Below, in pieces: positions 17,292 through 26,083 of a DNA stretch of 64,000 nucleotides. The translations under genes and the position numbers were made by a program. Origin of the DNA: Pelomonas sp036401055 (GTDB taxonomy: Bacteria; Pseudomonadota; Gammaproteobacteria; Burkholderiales; Burkholderiaceae_C); assembly GCA_036401055.1 (NCBI GenBank), contig DASWWC010000109.1, positions 23,938 through 87,937 of the forward strand, read 5' to 3'. Each line of letters starts with the position of its first letter. The first letter of the stretch is position 1. Below the pieces are notes generated by a model that saw nothing but the letters and a program-made list of their open reading frames with translations, searched no databases and was not told the origin of the DNA.

Positions 17292-18236
17292 CAGGCTTAG
17301 CGCTTGTGCCGACAAGGGCTGGCCGGCCAGCCGTGCGGCGTACAGCGCGGCGCCCACCTCAGGCCCGAAGCGCGGGCGCTTCAGCACGGCACCGGGCAGG
17401 CGGCGGGCCAGCGCCGCCTGCAGCGGGCCCAGCACCAGCTCGCCCGCGGCGAACACGCCGCCGGAGTAGGACACGTCCACCGGCGTGCCAGCCGGAACGC
17501 CGAGGTTGCGTGCGGTGCCGGCGGCCAGCAGCGCCAGTTCGTCGCCCGCGCGCACCAGCAGCTGGCGGGCTTGTGCGTCGCCAGCGCTCGCGGCGGTGGT
17601 GGTCAGGCGGGCGAGCTGGGCCAGCTCGCTGCGCTGGGCGCTGCCGTTGACCTCGCCGCACAGATCCAGGTCTGCCTTCAGCTCGAAGTGCTCGCGCACC
17701 AGGCCCAGCAGCGGGCCGGGCTCGGCGCGGCCGTCGGCCATGCGGGAGAACAGCGCCAGTGCCTCGCGGGCCAGCCAGTGGGCGGAGCCTTCGTCGCCGA
17801 ATACCTCGCCCCAGCCGCCGCAGCGGGCGCTGCGGCCTCGCCATTCGCCATACGCGATGGAGCCGGTGCCGGCGACGAGGCTGATGCCGTCGGCGCCCGC
17901 CAGCGAGCCGGCCCAGCTGCAGACCATGTCGTTGCCCATCGTGCTGCGCGGCACGATGCCGTCCAGCAGCGTGTCGAAGGCGGCGAGCAAGCCGCTGTCT
18001 TCGCCGTGAGCGGGCAGGCCGGCGAAGGTGTGGGCCACGTCGGCGGCATGCACGCCGGCCTGGCGCAGCACCGCCCGCACGCCGTCATGCAGCAGCGTGC
18101 GCAACGCATCGAAGCCGATTTCGAGGTAGTAGCTGGTCGTGCCGTCGTGGCGCGCGAGCTGGCGGCCGCCGGCGTCGAGGAGGACGAAGGCGGTCTTGGT
18201 GCCGCCGCCGTCGATGCCGAGGAACATGGTGCTCAT
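17283..18236 (-). CDS. agaK: BadF/BcrA-type sugar kinase, probable amino-sugar kinase AgaK
   Basis: A 317-residue ASKHA-fold kinase of the N-acetylglucosamine kinase (BadF/BadG) group. It shows the phosphate-1 loop FLGIDGGGTKTAFVLLD (D9), adenosine/phosphate-2 loop VAGTGSIAYG (about 121-130), and GDEGSAHWLAREAL (147-160). It would phosphorylate galactosamine or N-acetylgalactosamine at C6 in the cytoplasm. The ATG at 18236 overlaps the AgaS stop by 4 bp, which fixes the start; an upstream extension in the same frame would run through agaS. The specificity is inferred from the AgaS and KbaZ partners. Glucosamine or GlcNAc are alternatives. Confidence 0.85.
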   Translation of the reverse strand: MSTMFLGIDGGGTKTAFVLLDAGGRQLARHDGTTSYYLEIGFDALRTLLHDGVRAVLRQAGVHAADVAHTFAGLPAHGEDSGLLAAFDTLLDGIVPRSTMGNDMVCSWAGSLAGADGISLVAGTGSIAYGEWRGRSARCGGWGEVFGDEGSAHWLAREALALFSRMADGRAEPGPLLGLVREHFELKADLDLCGEVNGSAQRSELAQLARLTTTAASAGDAQARQLLVRAGDELALLAAGTARNLGVPAGTPVDVSYSGGVFAAGELVLGPLQAALARRLPGAVLKRPRFGPEVGAALYAARLAGQPLSAQALSLLS

Positions 18237-19396
18237 CCTTGGGTTAGAGGATGGATGGTGACACCTTGGACGACGCGGTTCACGGTGCCGGAGGCGCTGG
18301 GGGTGTCGGGCCTGATGCCGCGCTGCAGCGACCCGAGCAGCGCCAGGCATTGGGCGAACACCAGCGCCACGGGCGCCAGCGCCAGATCGGGTGCGCTGGC
18401 GGGCAGGGCCAGCGGCACGTCGTCGGCGTGAGCGGTGTCGGCGCTGCCGAATGTGCCGAGCGCCAGCACGCGGGCGCGGCCTTCGCGGCGCAGTTCGTGC
18501 AGCAGGTCCAGGTCGTACTGGCGCGTGTACGGGTCGTTGGACAGGAAGAGGACCACCAGCGTGTGGTCGTTCAGGAAGGTCTTGGGGCCGTGGCGGAAGC
18601 CCAGCGGCGAGTCGGCCAGCGCGACCAGCTGGCCGTCGGTCAGCTCCAGCAGTTTCAGCGCGGCCTCGCGGGCCAGGCCTTGCAGCGCGTTGCTGCCGAG
18701 GTAGACGACGCGGTCGAAGCGCCGCTCGGCCAGCGCGTGCAGGCGGGCGCCTTCGTCGGCCATCAGCGCCGCGGCCGCCTGAGCCAGCGCTGTCACGGGC
18801 GGTGTGGTCAGGCCGAAGGCCCAGGCCGCGGCCAGCAGCATGCCGGTGAAGCTGGACGTCATCGCGAACGCGCGGTCGTGCGTCTCGTCGGGCAGCAGCA
18901 GCACATGGGCGTGCGGCTGGCCGGCCAGGCGGCGGTTCAGCGCGCCCTCGGCCGCGCAGGTCACGACGAGGTGGTGGCTGCGCTTGACGAGGCGGTCCGC
19001 CAGCTCCACGGCGGCCAGGCTCTCGGGGCTGTTGCCGCTGCGCGCGAAGGACACCAGCAGCGTGGGCACTTCGGACTGCAGGCATTGCGCGGGGCTGGAG
19101 ACGATGTCGGTCGTCGCCACGGCCTCGACGCGGATGCCGGGGCGCTGGCCCAGCAGTTTCAGCAGCGCGGGCGCCAGCGTCTGGCCGATGAAGGCGGAGC
19201 TGCCGGCGCCGGTCAGCACGATGCGCAGGTCGGGCAGCGCCAGCAGGGGGGCCAGGAAGGCATCCAGCGCGGGTCGCTCGGCCTGCACTTGTTGGTGAAT
19301 GGCTTGCCAGACGTCGGGTTGGTGGGCGATCTCGCGGGCGGTGTGGGCGCCGCCGCGGTGCGCGAGGTCGGCGGGGTCGAGGTGCAGAAGAGTCAT
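18233..19396 (-). CDS. agaS: Galactosamine-6-phosphate deaminase/isomerase, SIS family (AgaS)
   Basis: A 387-residue double-SIS protein. The first SIS domain has LTGAGSSAFIG (61-71) and SFARSGNSPES (116-126). The second has YLGSNALQGLAREAALKLLE and ADSPLGFRHGPKTF (about 261-274), the usual AgaS pattern. AgaS converts galactosamine 6-phosphate to tagatose 6-phosphate and ammonia. It starts two bases after the KbaZ-like stop and overlaps the kinase start by 4 bp, in the middle of the amino-sugar operon. GlmS-type transaminase activity is unlikely because no glutaminase domain is present. Confidence 0.92.
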   Translation of the reverse strand: MTLLHLDPADLAHRGGAHTAREIAHQPDVWQAIHQQVQAERPALDAFLAPLLALPDLRIVLTGAGSSAFIGQTLAPALLKLLGQRPGIRVEAVATTDIVSSPAQCLQSEVPTLLVSFARSGNSPESLAAVELADRLVKRSHHLVVTCAAEGALNRRLAGQPHAHVLLLPDETHDRAFAMTSSFTGMLLAAAWAFGLTTPPVTALAQAAAALMADEGARLHALAERRFDRVVYLGSNALQGLAREAALKLLELTDGQLVALADSPLGFRHGPKTFLNDHTLVVLFLSNDPYTRQYDLDLLHELRREGRARVLALGTFGSADTAHADDVPLALPASAPDLALAPVALVFAQCLALLGSLQRGIRPDTPSASGTVNRVVQGVTIHPLTQG

Positions 19397-19398
19397 GT

Positions 19399-20682
19399 TC
19401 AGGCGGCGCAGGCGGTCAGATAGGGGCGCAGGGCTTGGACGGTGCCGTCACGGAGCAGTGCATCGGTGTGTGTGGTGATGCGGCCTTCGCGCACGGCCTC
19501 GTACTGGCGCGGCAGGTACTGGCTCAGCAGCGTCAGCGGCGGCGGCGAGGCGTCCAGCCGGGCCAGCATGGTGTTGCAGGCCCGGCGCACGGCGGGGTGG
19601 GCCCAGTAGTAGCGGATGCGGTCGCTCAAGCTGTAGGCCAGGTCCACGTCCAGTCGGGCAGGGTCCTGGTAGTAGCCGCGCCAGTGCTCGGGCTCCTGTC
19701 GCATGACGCCCAGCACGGTGTCCACCAGGCCTTCGCCCTTGCCGACCCATTCGCGCTCGACGGCGGCCAGCGCCCACAGCGTCTCGCGCAGCGCGAAGGT
19801 CACGCCGGGGCCCACCTTCAGGATGGCGAAGTGGTCCCGCGCCAGCTGGGCCAGGCGCTCGGGGGTCTGGTAGTCCGTCGAGTGGGCCTCGAACACGAGG
19901 CCGGGCTGGCGCTCGATGAAGGCACTCAGCGCTTTCGCCTTCTCGGGCCGGTAGTCGATGACCTTGTGGTGGTCGAACTCCACGCCGGGCTGCACGACCA
20001 TCGCGATGACGCGCTCCCAGGCGAGCTCCAGGCCGGCGCGTGCGAAGGCGTGGCGGTGCAGTTCCAGCGTGGACGACGCGGCCTCGGGCGACGTGACCGC
20101 CAGGTCGGTCAGGTCTTCGTGCGCGCCGCCGGGCACGGGCACTTCGGTGCCGATGACGTAGACGGGCGGCTCGCCGCGGTCGGGGGCGTCGCGCCAGGCC
20201 TGTTCGGCAGCGAGGCACAGGCGCACCGCGCGGGCGGCGATCTCGAGCTCGGGCAGCGGCACCGGGTCGTCGGCGCAGCTCATGGAGCAGTCGAGGTGGA
20301 TCTTGCGGAAGCCCGCGGCCACGTACTGCGCCACCATCACCTCGGCCTTCGCCATCGCGGCCGCCGCGGGCTGCTTGCGCCAGGCGTTGGGGCCGAGGTG
20401 GTCGCCGCCCAGGATCAGCAGCTCAGGATCCAGGCCTTCGGCGGCGGCCATGTCGAGCACGTAGCGGCGGAAGTCCAGCGGCGTCATGCCGGTGTAGCCG
20501 CCGTCCTGGTTGACCTGGTTGGACGTGGCCTCGATGAGCGCCGGCCGGCCCTGCGCGGCGCATTCGCGCAGCGTGGCGGCGATGACGACGGGGTGGGCCG
20601 AGCAGACGGACGGGATGCCGATGGCGGTGGCGCCCGCGGCGGTTTGCTTGTGGCGGCGCACGAGGTCGAGCATGAGCTTCAT
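19399..20682 (-). CDS. kbaZ: Tagatose-bisphosphate aldolase subunit family protein (KbaZ/GatZ-like)
   Basis: A 427-residue protein of the GatZ/KbaZ family, with EATSNQVNQDGGYTGMTP (51-68), LGGDHLGPNAWRK (91-103), HLDCSMSCADDP and GPGVTFALRETLWALA. The classical role is as the non-catalytic partner of the class II tagatose-1,6-bisphosphate aldolase KbaY/GatY; other activities have been proposed for stand-alone homologues. No KbaY gene is visible in this window. The ATG at 20682 has an AAGGAGA ribosome site and overlaps the transporter stop by 4 bp. A longer same-frame reading would lie inside the transporter gene. Context points to galactosamine or GalNAc breakdown. Confidence 0.9.
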   Translation of the reverse strand: MKLMLDLVRRHKQTAAGATAIGIPSVCSAHPVVIAATLRECAAQGRPALIEATSNQVNQDGGYTGMTPLDFRRYVLDMAAAEGLDPELLILGGDHLGPNAWRKQPAAAAMAKAEVMVAQYVAAGFRKIHLDCSMSCADDPVPLPELEIAARAVRLCLAAEQAWRDAPDRGEPPVYVIGTEVPVPGGAHEDLTDLAVTSPEAASSTLELHRHAFARAGLELAWERVIAMVVQPGVEFDHHKVIDYRPEKAKALSAFIERQPGLVFEAHSTDYQTPERLAQLARDHFAILKVGPGVTFALRETLWALAAVEREWVGKGEGLVDTVLGVMRQEPEHWRGYYQDPARLDVDLAYSLSDRIRYYWAHPAVRRACNTMLARLDASPPPLTLLSQYLPRQYEAVREGRITTHTDALLRDGTVQALRPYLTACAA

Positions 20683-21584
20683 GCGGCGTCTCCTTGAACG
20701 GGTTGGGAAGAGGAAGGGGTCTCCGGCTGCAGCGCCAGCAGCAGCGCGGCCAGCAGCGCCAGCGCCACGCCCAGCAACTTGGTGCCGGCGGGCATGGCGC
20801 CGCTGAGGGCCATGGACAGCACGGCCGTCAGCAGCGGTGCGCCGGCATTGACCAGCGGCGACACCACCAGCGCCTTGCCGTAGCGGAAGGCGTAGACCAG
20901 CATCAGCGCGCCCACGGCGTTCAGCACCTGGATGACGGCCGCCAGGCCCGGGCCGTTCCAGCCCCAGTGGATGGGCTGGGAGAAATCCGTCAGCCACAGT
21001 GCGGCCGGCACGCAGGCCAGGCCGCCCACCGTCATGTAGAAGAAGATGCTCTCGGCGCTGGTGCCCACGTTGGCCAGCTTGATGAAGTAGGCCTGCAGGC
21101 CCCACGCCGCCATGACGATGAGCGCCAGCACGAACCACAGGCCCAGGCCTTGGCCACCCTGGCCCAGCTGCAGGTCGAACAGCGGCAGTGCGAGCAGCGC
21201 GAGCACGATGCCGGCCACGCCCAGCTTGCCGGTGCGCTCGCCCAGCAGGCCGAAGGACAGCGCGATGGTGATGGCCGGCGACAGCGACACGATGGGGAAG
21301 ATCAGGTAGGCCGGGCCCAGCTGCACCGCGCGGAACAGCAGCATCTGGCCGCCCGCGCCCAGCAGGCCCACGGTCAGGCCCAGCACGACGGAGCGACGGT
21401 CGCGATCAATGCGCCAGCCGCTGCGGGCCAGCACGACGATGGCGGGCGGGATCATCGTCATCGCCCACACGACGTAGATCAGCGTGTCGGGAAAGCCGTG
21501 CTGCGAGGGCAGGCCGGTGAAGGCGCCCCACACGCCCCACAGCAGGGTCGTGATCAAGGCGTAGGTGAGCCAGTGGCTGCGCAT
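20679..21584 (-). CDS. DMT-superfamily transporter (two EamA domains)
   Basis: Inner-membrane protein of 301 residues with about ten hydrophobic helices in two EamA repeats (ALITTLLWGVWGAFTG near the start, then VLALIVMAAWGLQAYFIKLA). The start is placed at the ATG at 21584, where the first helix begins shortly after; an in-frame upstream ATG would add a very basic, unlikely 27-residue tail. It is the first gene of the amino-sugar operon and is coupled to the KbaZ-like gene by a 4-bp overlap. The sugar permease AgaP is missing here, so this protein is a reasonable candidate for taking up the free amino sugar. Glucose/ribose-porter-type DMT proteins give precedent for sugar transport. Confidence 0.85.
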   Translation of the reverse strand: MRSHWLTYALITTLLWGVWGAFTGLPSQHGFPDTLIYVVWAMTMIPPAIVVLARSGWRIDRDRRSVVLGLTVGLLGAGGQMLLFRAVQLGPAYLIFPIVSLSPAITIALSFGLLGERTGKLGVAGIVLALLALPLFDLQLGQGGQGLGLWFVLALIVMAAWGLQAYFIKLANVGTSAESIFFYMTVGGLACVPAALWLTDFSQPIHWGWNGPGLAAVIQVLNAVGALMLVYAFRYGKALVVSPLVNAGAPLLTAVLSMALSGAMPAGTKLLGVALALLAALLLALQPETPSSSQPVQGDAA

Positions 21585-21631
21585 GGAGAGGTCTTTTCGT
21601 GAGGTCTTGAAGCGTCGGCGACGGCTTTCGA

Positions 21632-21662
21632 GCGAAAGAATAAACGAACGAAAACGAAAACG
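21632..21662 (-). promoter_or_regulatory. Candidate AgaR box 1 (TTTCG direct repeats)
   Basis: On the minus strand this reads as repeated CGTTTTCGTTTTCGTTCG followed by TTTATTCTTTCG. Tandem TTTCGTTT units are characteristic of DeoR/AgaR operators. It lies about 50 bases before the transporter start, where binding would block that operon. Confidence 0.55.
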
Positions 21663-21807
21663 CAACGCCCGCGGAGCTTTCGTATGCCAAATTCAGGGGT
21701 GGCGGTGTAAATTGCCATATAGCTCGGGGAATCTCCGCTATGTCAGTCATGTGGAAGCCTTTCGTGGCATGATTTATCGAAAGCATTCGGCATCCGTGAA
21801 AACCATA

Positions 21808-21831
21808 TACGAAATTAAACGAAAGAATTCG
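21808..21831. promoter_or_regulatory. Candidate AgaR box 2 (TTTCG direct repeats)
   Basis: The minus strand reads CGAATTCTTTCGTTTAATTT then CGTA, a second cluster of TTTCGTTT-like units, about 130-155 bases before the TonB receptor start. A related shorter site (ATCGAAAGCATTCGG) lies at 21777-21790. Together they suggest one regulator controls both divergent operons. Confidence 0.5.
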
Positions 21832-21964
21832 TAGACTTGCGGCAAGCCGGCTCGGGGCGCTTCCGGGGCTGGCAAACCGCCCCGGGGGAGAGCTGCCCCG
21901 GCACTACGCAGATCGCTTCGTGCTGCCCTGACGGCAGCCATGACACAGAAAAAGGAACCGTTTG

Positions 21965-24802
21965 ATGAGTCCTCGCCTCCAACCCACCTTTGCGCTGCAC
22001 CCCTTGGCGCTGGCCGGTCTGCTGGCCGTGGCCGCCCTCGGTGCAGCGCCATCAGCCTTGGCTCAGCAGGCCAGCCCTGAGTCCGCCAAGTCCGACGCCG
22101 AGACGCTGGACCGCGTGGAAGTGACCGGTACCCGCGCCAGCCTGCAGAAGTCGCTGTCGCTCAAGCGCAATGCTGCCGGTGTGCAGGACAGCATCAGCGC
22201 GACCGAGCTGGGCCGCTTCCCCGACAACAACGTGGCCGACTCGCTGAGCCACATCACCGGCGTGTCCATCTCCCGCACGGCAGGCGGCGAAGGCCAGAAG
22301 GTCAGCATCCGCGGCCTGGGCCCCGAGTACACGATCACGACCTTCAACGACCGGCTGCTGGGCACCGACAGCGCCGGCCGCTACTTCGCCTACGACGTGC
22401 TGCCGGCCGACGTCATCAGCGGCGCCGACGTCATCAAGTCCACGCAGGCCTCCATCATGGAAGGCGCCATCGGCGGCCTGGTGAACCTGCGCTCCGCCAG
22501 CCCCTTCGACCAGAAGGGCCAGCGAGGCCTGCTGCGCCTGGAGGCCGACCGCAACCAGATGAGCGCCCTCAACGGCCAGAAGCTGTCGGGCACCTACAGC
22601 AACACCTTCGGCAACCAGTGGGGCGTGCTGCTTGGCCTGGTCTATGCCAAGCGCGATGTGCGCACCGACACGGCAGGCAACGACGGCGGCTGGAGTCGCA
22701 ACCCCATCCCCAGTGACCCCAGCCAGTTCTGGGAATGGGGCAACACCTGGGGTGGCGCCATCGACCCCAACGGCAACGGCCAGCTCGACGCGAACGAGGA
22801 AGGTCTGATCGGCCCCGGCCAGTTCCGCTTCGGCTCCATCATGGAGAACAAGAAGCGCCTGGCGCTGTCGGGCAAGGTCGAGTGGCGGCCCAGCGGCGAC
22901 CTGAAGGTCGTCGTGGACGGCTTCAAGACGCGCCTGGATTCACCGCAGGTCGGCTACCAGCTGTCCTTCTACCCGCTGTACGCGCCGGGCCGCTGGTCCA
23001 ACATGAAGATCACCAACGGTGTAGTGACCGACCTGACGCTGGCCAGCACCGACCCCGAGATGCGGCTCAACCCCGAGCTGCTGAACAAGACCGAGTACCG
23101 CGTCGTCGACACCGCCCTGTACGGCGTCAACGCCGAGTGGAAGCTGTCGCCGTCGCTCAAGCTCAAGGGCGACCTCTACGAGTCCACCTCCAGGCGCCAT
23201 TCCGGCGGCAACGACAGCTACGTCGTGCTGCGCATGAACCAGCCCAACGTCACGCGCATCCAGCTCAACGGCGGCGCTGTGCCTGATGTGAAGACCACCT
23301 TCGCCGACGGCCGAGACCTGCAGACCGGCCTGGCGCAAGGCCTGTTCAAGGCCAGCGACTTCAACACCCACTACTACAGCCGCGCCGGCGACAACATCGA
23401 CGACAAGATCAACGGTGCCAAGGTCGACGCCGAGTGGTCGCTGGACCGCTTCTACATCGACAAGCTGAAGTTCGGCCTGAACCAGACCAACCGCAAGAAG
23501 TCGCGCGACCTGATCAACAACGCGCTCAACTCCGGCGCCGACCACTACTCGGGCCAGAACGCGATCAACGTCGGCGCGTTGGGCGGCAACGTCATCAACC
23601 AGTCGTTCAGTCCCAAGGGCTTCCTGGACGATGTCGGCGGCAACTTCCCGCGCAGCTTCCTGGGCTTCGATGTCGCCAACTACGCCGAGGCGCTGAAGGC
23701 CTGGGACGGCAAGCCCCGCCCGGGCGGCGGCGTCTACAGCTCCACGATCTCGGCGCCGCAGTGGAACCCGCTGCAAAGCTACCGCGTGACCGAGAAGACG
23801 ACGACCGCCTTCGTGCAGGCCGACTTGTCGGGCGAGAGCTGGAACGCGGACGTCGGCGTGCGCTTCGTGCGCACCAAGACCACGGCCCAGGCCTGGGACG
23901 CGAAGATCCTGGACATCATCACGAACGGTCCGTGGAACTACCAGGCCGTCTACGCGCCGCCGTCCACGGTGCAGCAGGAGTCCACGTACAACTTCGCGCT
24001 GCCGGCCGTCAACTTCACCTACCTGCTGACCGATGACCTGCAGCTGCGCCTGGGCGCCGCTAAGACCATGGCGCGGCCAGCGGTGGACAAGCTCGCGCCG
24101 ACGAACACGACCGAGGGCATCTCCTGGGGCGACTTCACGCAGGTCTACGGCGGCAATGCCGAGCTGAAGCCCTACAGCGCCCGCCAGGTCGATGCGTCTC
24201 TGGAGTGGTACTACGCCAAGGACTCGGCGCTGACCTTCGCCGTCTACCAGAAGAACATCAAGAACCAGATCACCAACCTCTGGCTGTCGGGTCAGGACAT
24301 CGGCGCGCCGGGCGGCCGGCTGTTCAATGTGCAGCGACCCGTCAACGGTGACAAGGCGACCGCACGCGGTTTCGAGGTCGGCTTCCAGCACCTGTTCGAC
24401 AACGGTTTCGGCGTGCGGGCGCAATACACCCGCAACAAGTCGCGGGCCTGGGTGGGTGGCGTGGAGCGGGCGCTGGAAGGCATTGCGCCGGCCACCGCGT
24501 CGTTCGGCGTGCTGTACGAGCGCGGCCCGTGGAGCATGAGTGCCACGGCCGACCGCACCGATGCCTTCGTGACCGCCACCAACGTGATCGGCGCCAACTT
24601 CAACGAGACCGCCAATGCCGTGACCTGGGCGAGTGCGCAGGTGGCCTACGAGGTCAACCAGTGGCTGCGCATCAGCCTCGAAGGCAACAACCTGACCGAT
24701 GCCGTGCAGGCGCCCAAGCTGGGCAACGGCAATGTCAGCCTGCCCAATGGGTACTACCGCTACGGTCGCGCCTTCACCTTGGGCGCCAGCATCAAGTTTT
24801 GA
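21965..24802 (+). CDS. TonB-dependent receptor, carbohydrate type
   Basis: Outer-membrane importer of 945 residues. The ATG at 21965 is chosen over the TTG one codon earlier; an AAGGAA site lies upstream. A signal peptide ends near PSALAQQ. The plug begins with LDRVEVTGTRASLQKSL, then ISATELGRFPDNNVADSL and KVSIRGLGPEYTITTFNDR. The barrel ends in the canonical aromatic-terminated strand FTLGASIKF. The gene heads an operon-like series with an amidohydrolase and two alpha-galactosidase-family enzymes and faces the AgaR-type operon across shared operators. It therefore probably takes up an oligosaccharide containing alpha-linked galactose or N-acetylgalactosamine. A repeated intergenic element follows it. 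Confidence 0.93.
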   Translation: MSPRLQPTFALHPLALAGLLAVAALGAAPSALAQQASPESAKSDAETLDRVEVTGTRASLQKSLSLKRNAAGVQDSISATELGRFPDNNVADSLSHITGVSISRTAGGEGQKVSIRGLGPEYTITTFNDRLLGTDSAGRYFAYDVLPADVISGADVIKSTQASIMEGAIGGLVNLRSASPFDQKGQRGLLRLEADRNQMSALNGQKLSGTYSNTFGNQWGVLLGLVYAKRDVRTDTAGNDGGWSRNPIPSDPSQFWEWGNTWGGAIDPNGNGQLDANEEGLIGPGQFRFGSIMENKKRLALSGKVEWRPSGDLKVVVDGFKTRLDSPQVGYQLSFYPLYAPGRWSNMKITNGVVTDLTLASTDPEMRLNPELLNKTEYRVVDTALYGVNAEWKLSPSLKLKGDLYESTSRRHSGGNDSYVVLRMNQPNVTRIQLNGGAVPDVKTTFADGRDLQTGLAQGLFKASDFNTHYYSRAGDNIDDKINGAKVDAEWSLDRFYIDKLKFGLNQTNRKKSRDLINNALNSGADHYSGQNAINVGALGGNVINQSFSPKGFLDDVGGNFPRSFLGFDVANYAEALKAWDGKPRPGGGVYSSTISAPQWNPLQSYRVTEKTTTAFVQADLSGESWNADVGVRFVRTKTTAQAWDAKILDIITNGPWNYQAVYAPPSTVQQESTYNFALPAVNFTYLLTDDLQLRLGAAKTMARPAVDKLAPTNTTEGISWGDFTQVYGGNAELKPYSARQVDASLEWYYAKDSALTFAVYQKNIKNQITNLWLSGQDIGAPGGRLFNVQRPVNGDKATARGFEVGFQHLFDNGFGVRAQYTRNKSRAWVGGVERALEGIAPATASFGVLYERGPWSMSATADRTDAFVTATNVIGANFNETANAVTWASAQVAYEVNQWLRISLEGNNLTDAVQAPKLGNGNVSLPNGYYRYGRAFTLGASIKF

Positions 24803-24943
24803 AGCCCCTCGTCTGGTCTCGCCTGCTGAACGCGGGCGAGTCCAGCCGGTCCCCCGGGGGGCGGCGATGCTCGCGGCATTGAGCCGCTCGCACATCGCCA
24901 TGGCGGGCCGGCTTGGGAGCGGCCCGGCGCTCGGCCCGAATAC
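24802..24943 (+). repeat. Intergenic repeat, copy A (downstream of the second TonB receptor)
   Basis: Starts at the receptor stop and shares two blocks with copy B at 37244-37338: a first block around GCCCCTCG...CTCGCC...TGAACGC...GGCGAGTC...CGGTCCC, and a second block CCGGCTTGGG...GCGGCCCGGCGCTCGGCCCGAA. Copy A carries about 45 extra bases between the blocks (roughly 24861-24906) that can fold on themselves. The first block forms a hairpin. Both copies sit directly after receptor genes, which suggests a mobile terminator-like or REP-like element. Confidence 0.6.
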
Positions 24944-24946
24944 CTT

Positions 24947-26083
24947 ATGAACGCACGACGACCTCCGACAGTACGAACTGGATCTCTGATGCGACTTGTT
25001 GTCTCCTCCGTTGCCGCCCTGCTTGCCGGGGCGGCTTTTTTCTCCGCGCAGGCGGCCGAGTCCAGCTACACGATGGCGGACTACACCCGCGTCGAGAAGA
25101 TCGACGTCCACCTGCACCTGCACAACGCCGCACCGGCCTTCATGCAGGCCGCGCAGCGCCAGAAGTTCAAGGTGCTGACGATCAACGTCGACTACCCCGA
25201 CTTCCCGCCGCTGGCCGACCAGCAGCGCGTCGCCATCGCGCTGCGCCAGCAGTTCCCCAAGGATGTGGCCTGGGCCGCCAGCTTCTCGGTGGACGGCTCC
25301 GACCAGCCCGCCTGGCTGCCGGCCACGCGCCAGCGCATCGCCGCAGCGATGCAGGCCGGCGCCGTCGGCATGAAGGTGTGGAAGAACATCGGCATGAGCC
25401 TGAAGGGCAAGAACGACAAGCTCGTCATGATCGACGACGCCCGTTTCGCACCGCTGTTCGACGACTTCGCGAAGCAGGGCATCCCGCTGCTGGGCCATCA
25501 GGGCGAGCCGCACAACTGCTGGCTGCCGCTGGACAAGATGACGGTCAACAATGACCGCGAGTACTTCAAGGCGCACCCGCAGTACCACATGCACCTGCAC
25601 CCCGAGATGCCCAGCTGGGAAGCGCAGATGGCCGCGCGCGACCGCATGGTGGCGGCGCATCCGACGCTGAAGTTCATCGGCGTGCACCTCGCGTCGCTGG
25701 AGCGCGACGTGGGCGAGCTGGGCGCCTTCCTCGACAGGTTCCCTACCGCCGTGGTCGACGTGGCTGCGCGCATCGGCCAGCTGCAGCACCAGAGCCAGAA
25801 GGACCGCGAGCGCGTGCGCCGCTTCTTCATCAAGTACCAGGACCGCGTGATGTACGGCAGCGACATGGCCCAGGCGCCCGACCAGGACGGCGCCGCGCTG
25901 GGCAAGGAAGCCGAGGGCGTGTGGCGCATGCACTGGCGCTACTTCAACACCGCGGAGAGCTTCAAGGTGAGCGACCTCGACAAGCCGGTGCAAGGCCTGG
26001 CGCTGCCCAAGGCCGTGGTGGACAAGCTCTACCGCACGAATGCCGAACGCGCCTTCCCCGGCGCCTGGGGAGCCCAGCGATGA
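24947..26083 (+). CDS. Periplasmic amidohydrolase-superfamily protein (Amidohydro_2-like)
   Basis: A 378-residue exported metal-dependent hydrolase. A signal peptide is clear (MRLVVSSVAALLAGAAFFSAQA). The true start may be the ATG at 24989, because the 14 upstream residues are basic and neither start has a good ribosome site. Metal-site motifs are KIDVHLHLH (51-59), LLGHQGEPHNCW, FIGVHLAS and MYGSDMAQAPDQ. The family includes decarboxylases, lactonases and deacetylases, so the reaction is not fixed by sequence. It overlaps the GH36 start by 4 bp and lies in the receptor operon opposite the amino-sugar genes. A periplasmic N-deacetylase or lactonase role is an attractive inference. Confidence 0.8.
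   Translation: MNARRPPTVRTGSLMRLVVSSVAALLAGAAFFSAQAAESSYTMADYTRVEKIDVHLHLHNAAPAFMQAAQRQKFKVLTINVDYPDFPPLADQQRVAIALRQQFPKDVAWAASFSVDGSDQPAWLPATRQRIAAAMQAGAVGMKVWKNIGMSLKGKNDKLVMIDDARFAPLFDDFAKQGIPLLGHQGEPHNCWLPLDKMTVNNDREYFKAHPQYHMHLHPEMPSWEAQMAARDRMVAAHPTLKFIGVHLASLERDVGELGAFLDRFPTAVVDVAARIGQLQHQSQKDRERVRRFFIKYQDRVMYGSDMAQAPDQDGAALGKEAEGVWRMHWRYFNTAESFKVSDLDKPVQGLALPKAVVDKLYRTNAERAFPGAWGAQR

Larger units (their letters stand above)
21585..21964. other. Divergent promoter region of the amino-sugar locus (380 bp)
   Basis: No gene is seen. This AT-richer stretch separates the minus-strand transporter operon from the plus-strand TonB receptor operon. It contains several copies of TTTCG/CGAAA, clustered at 21632-21662, around 21757-21785 and at 21808-21831. 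The last 130 bases are GC-rich again and probably form the 5' leader of the receptor, which has an AAGGAA ribosome site before its ATG. Confidence 0.7.
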
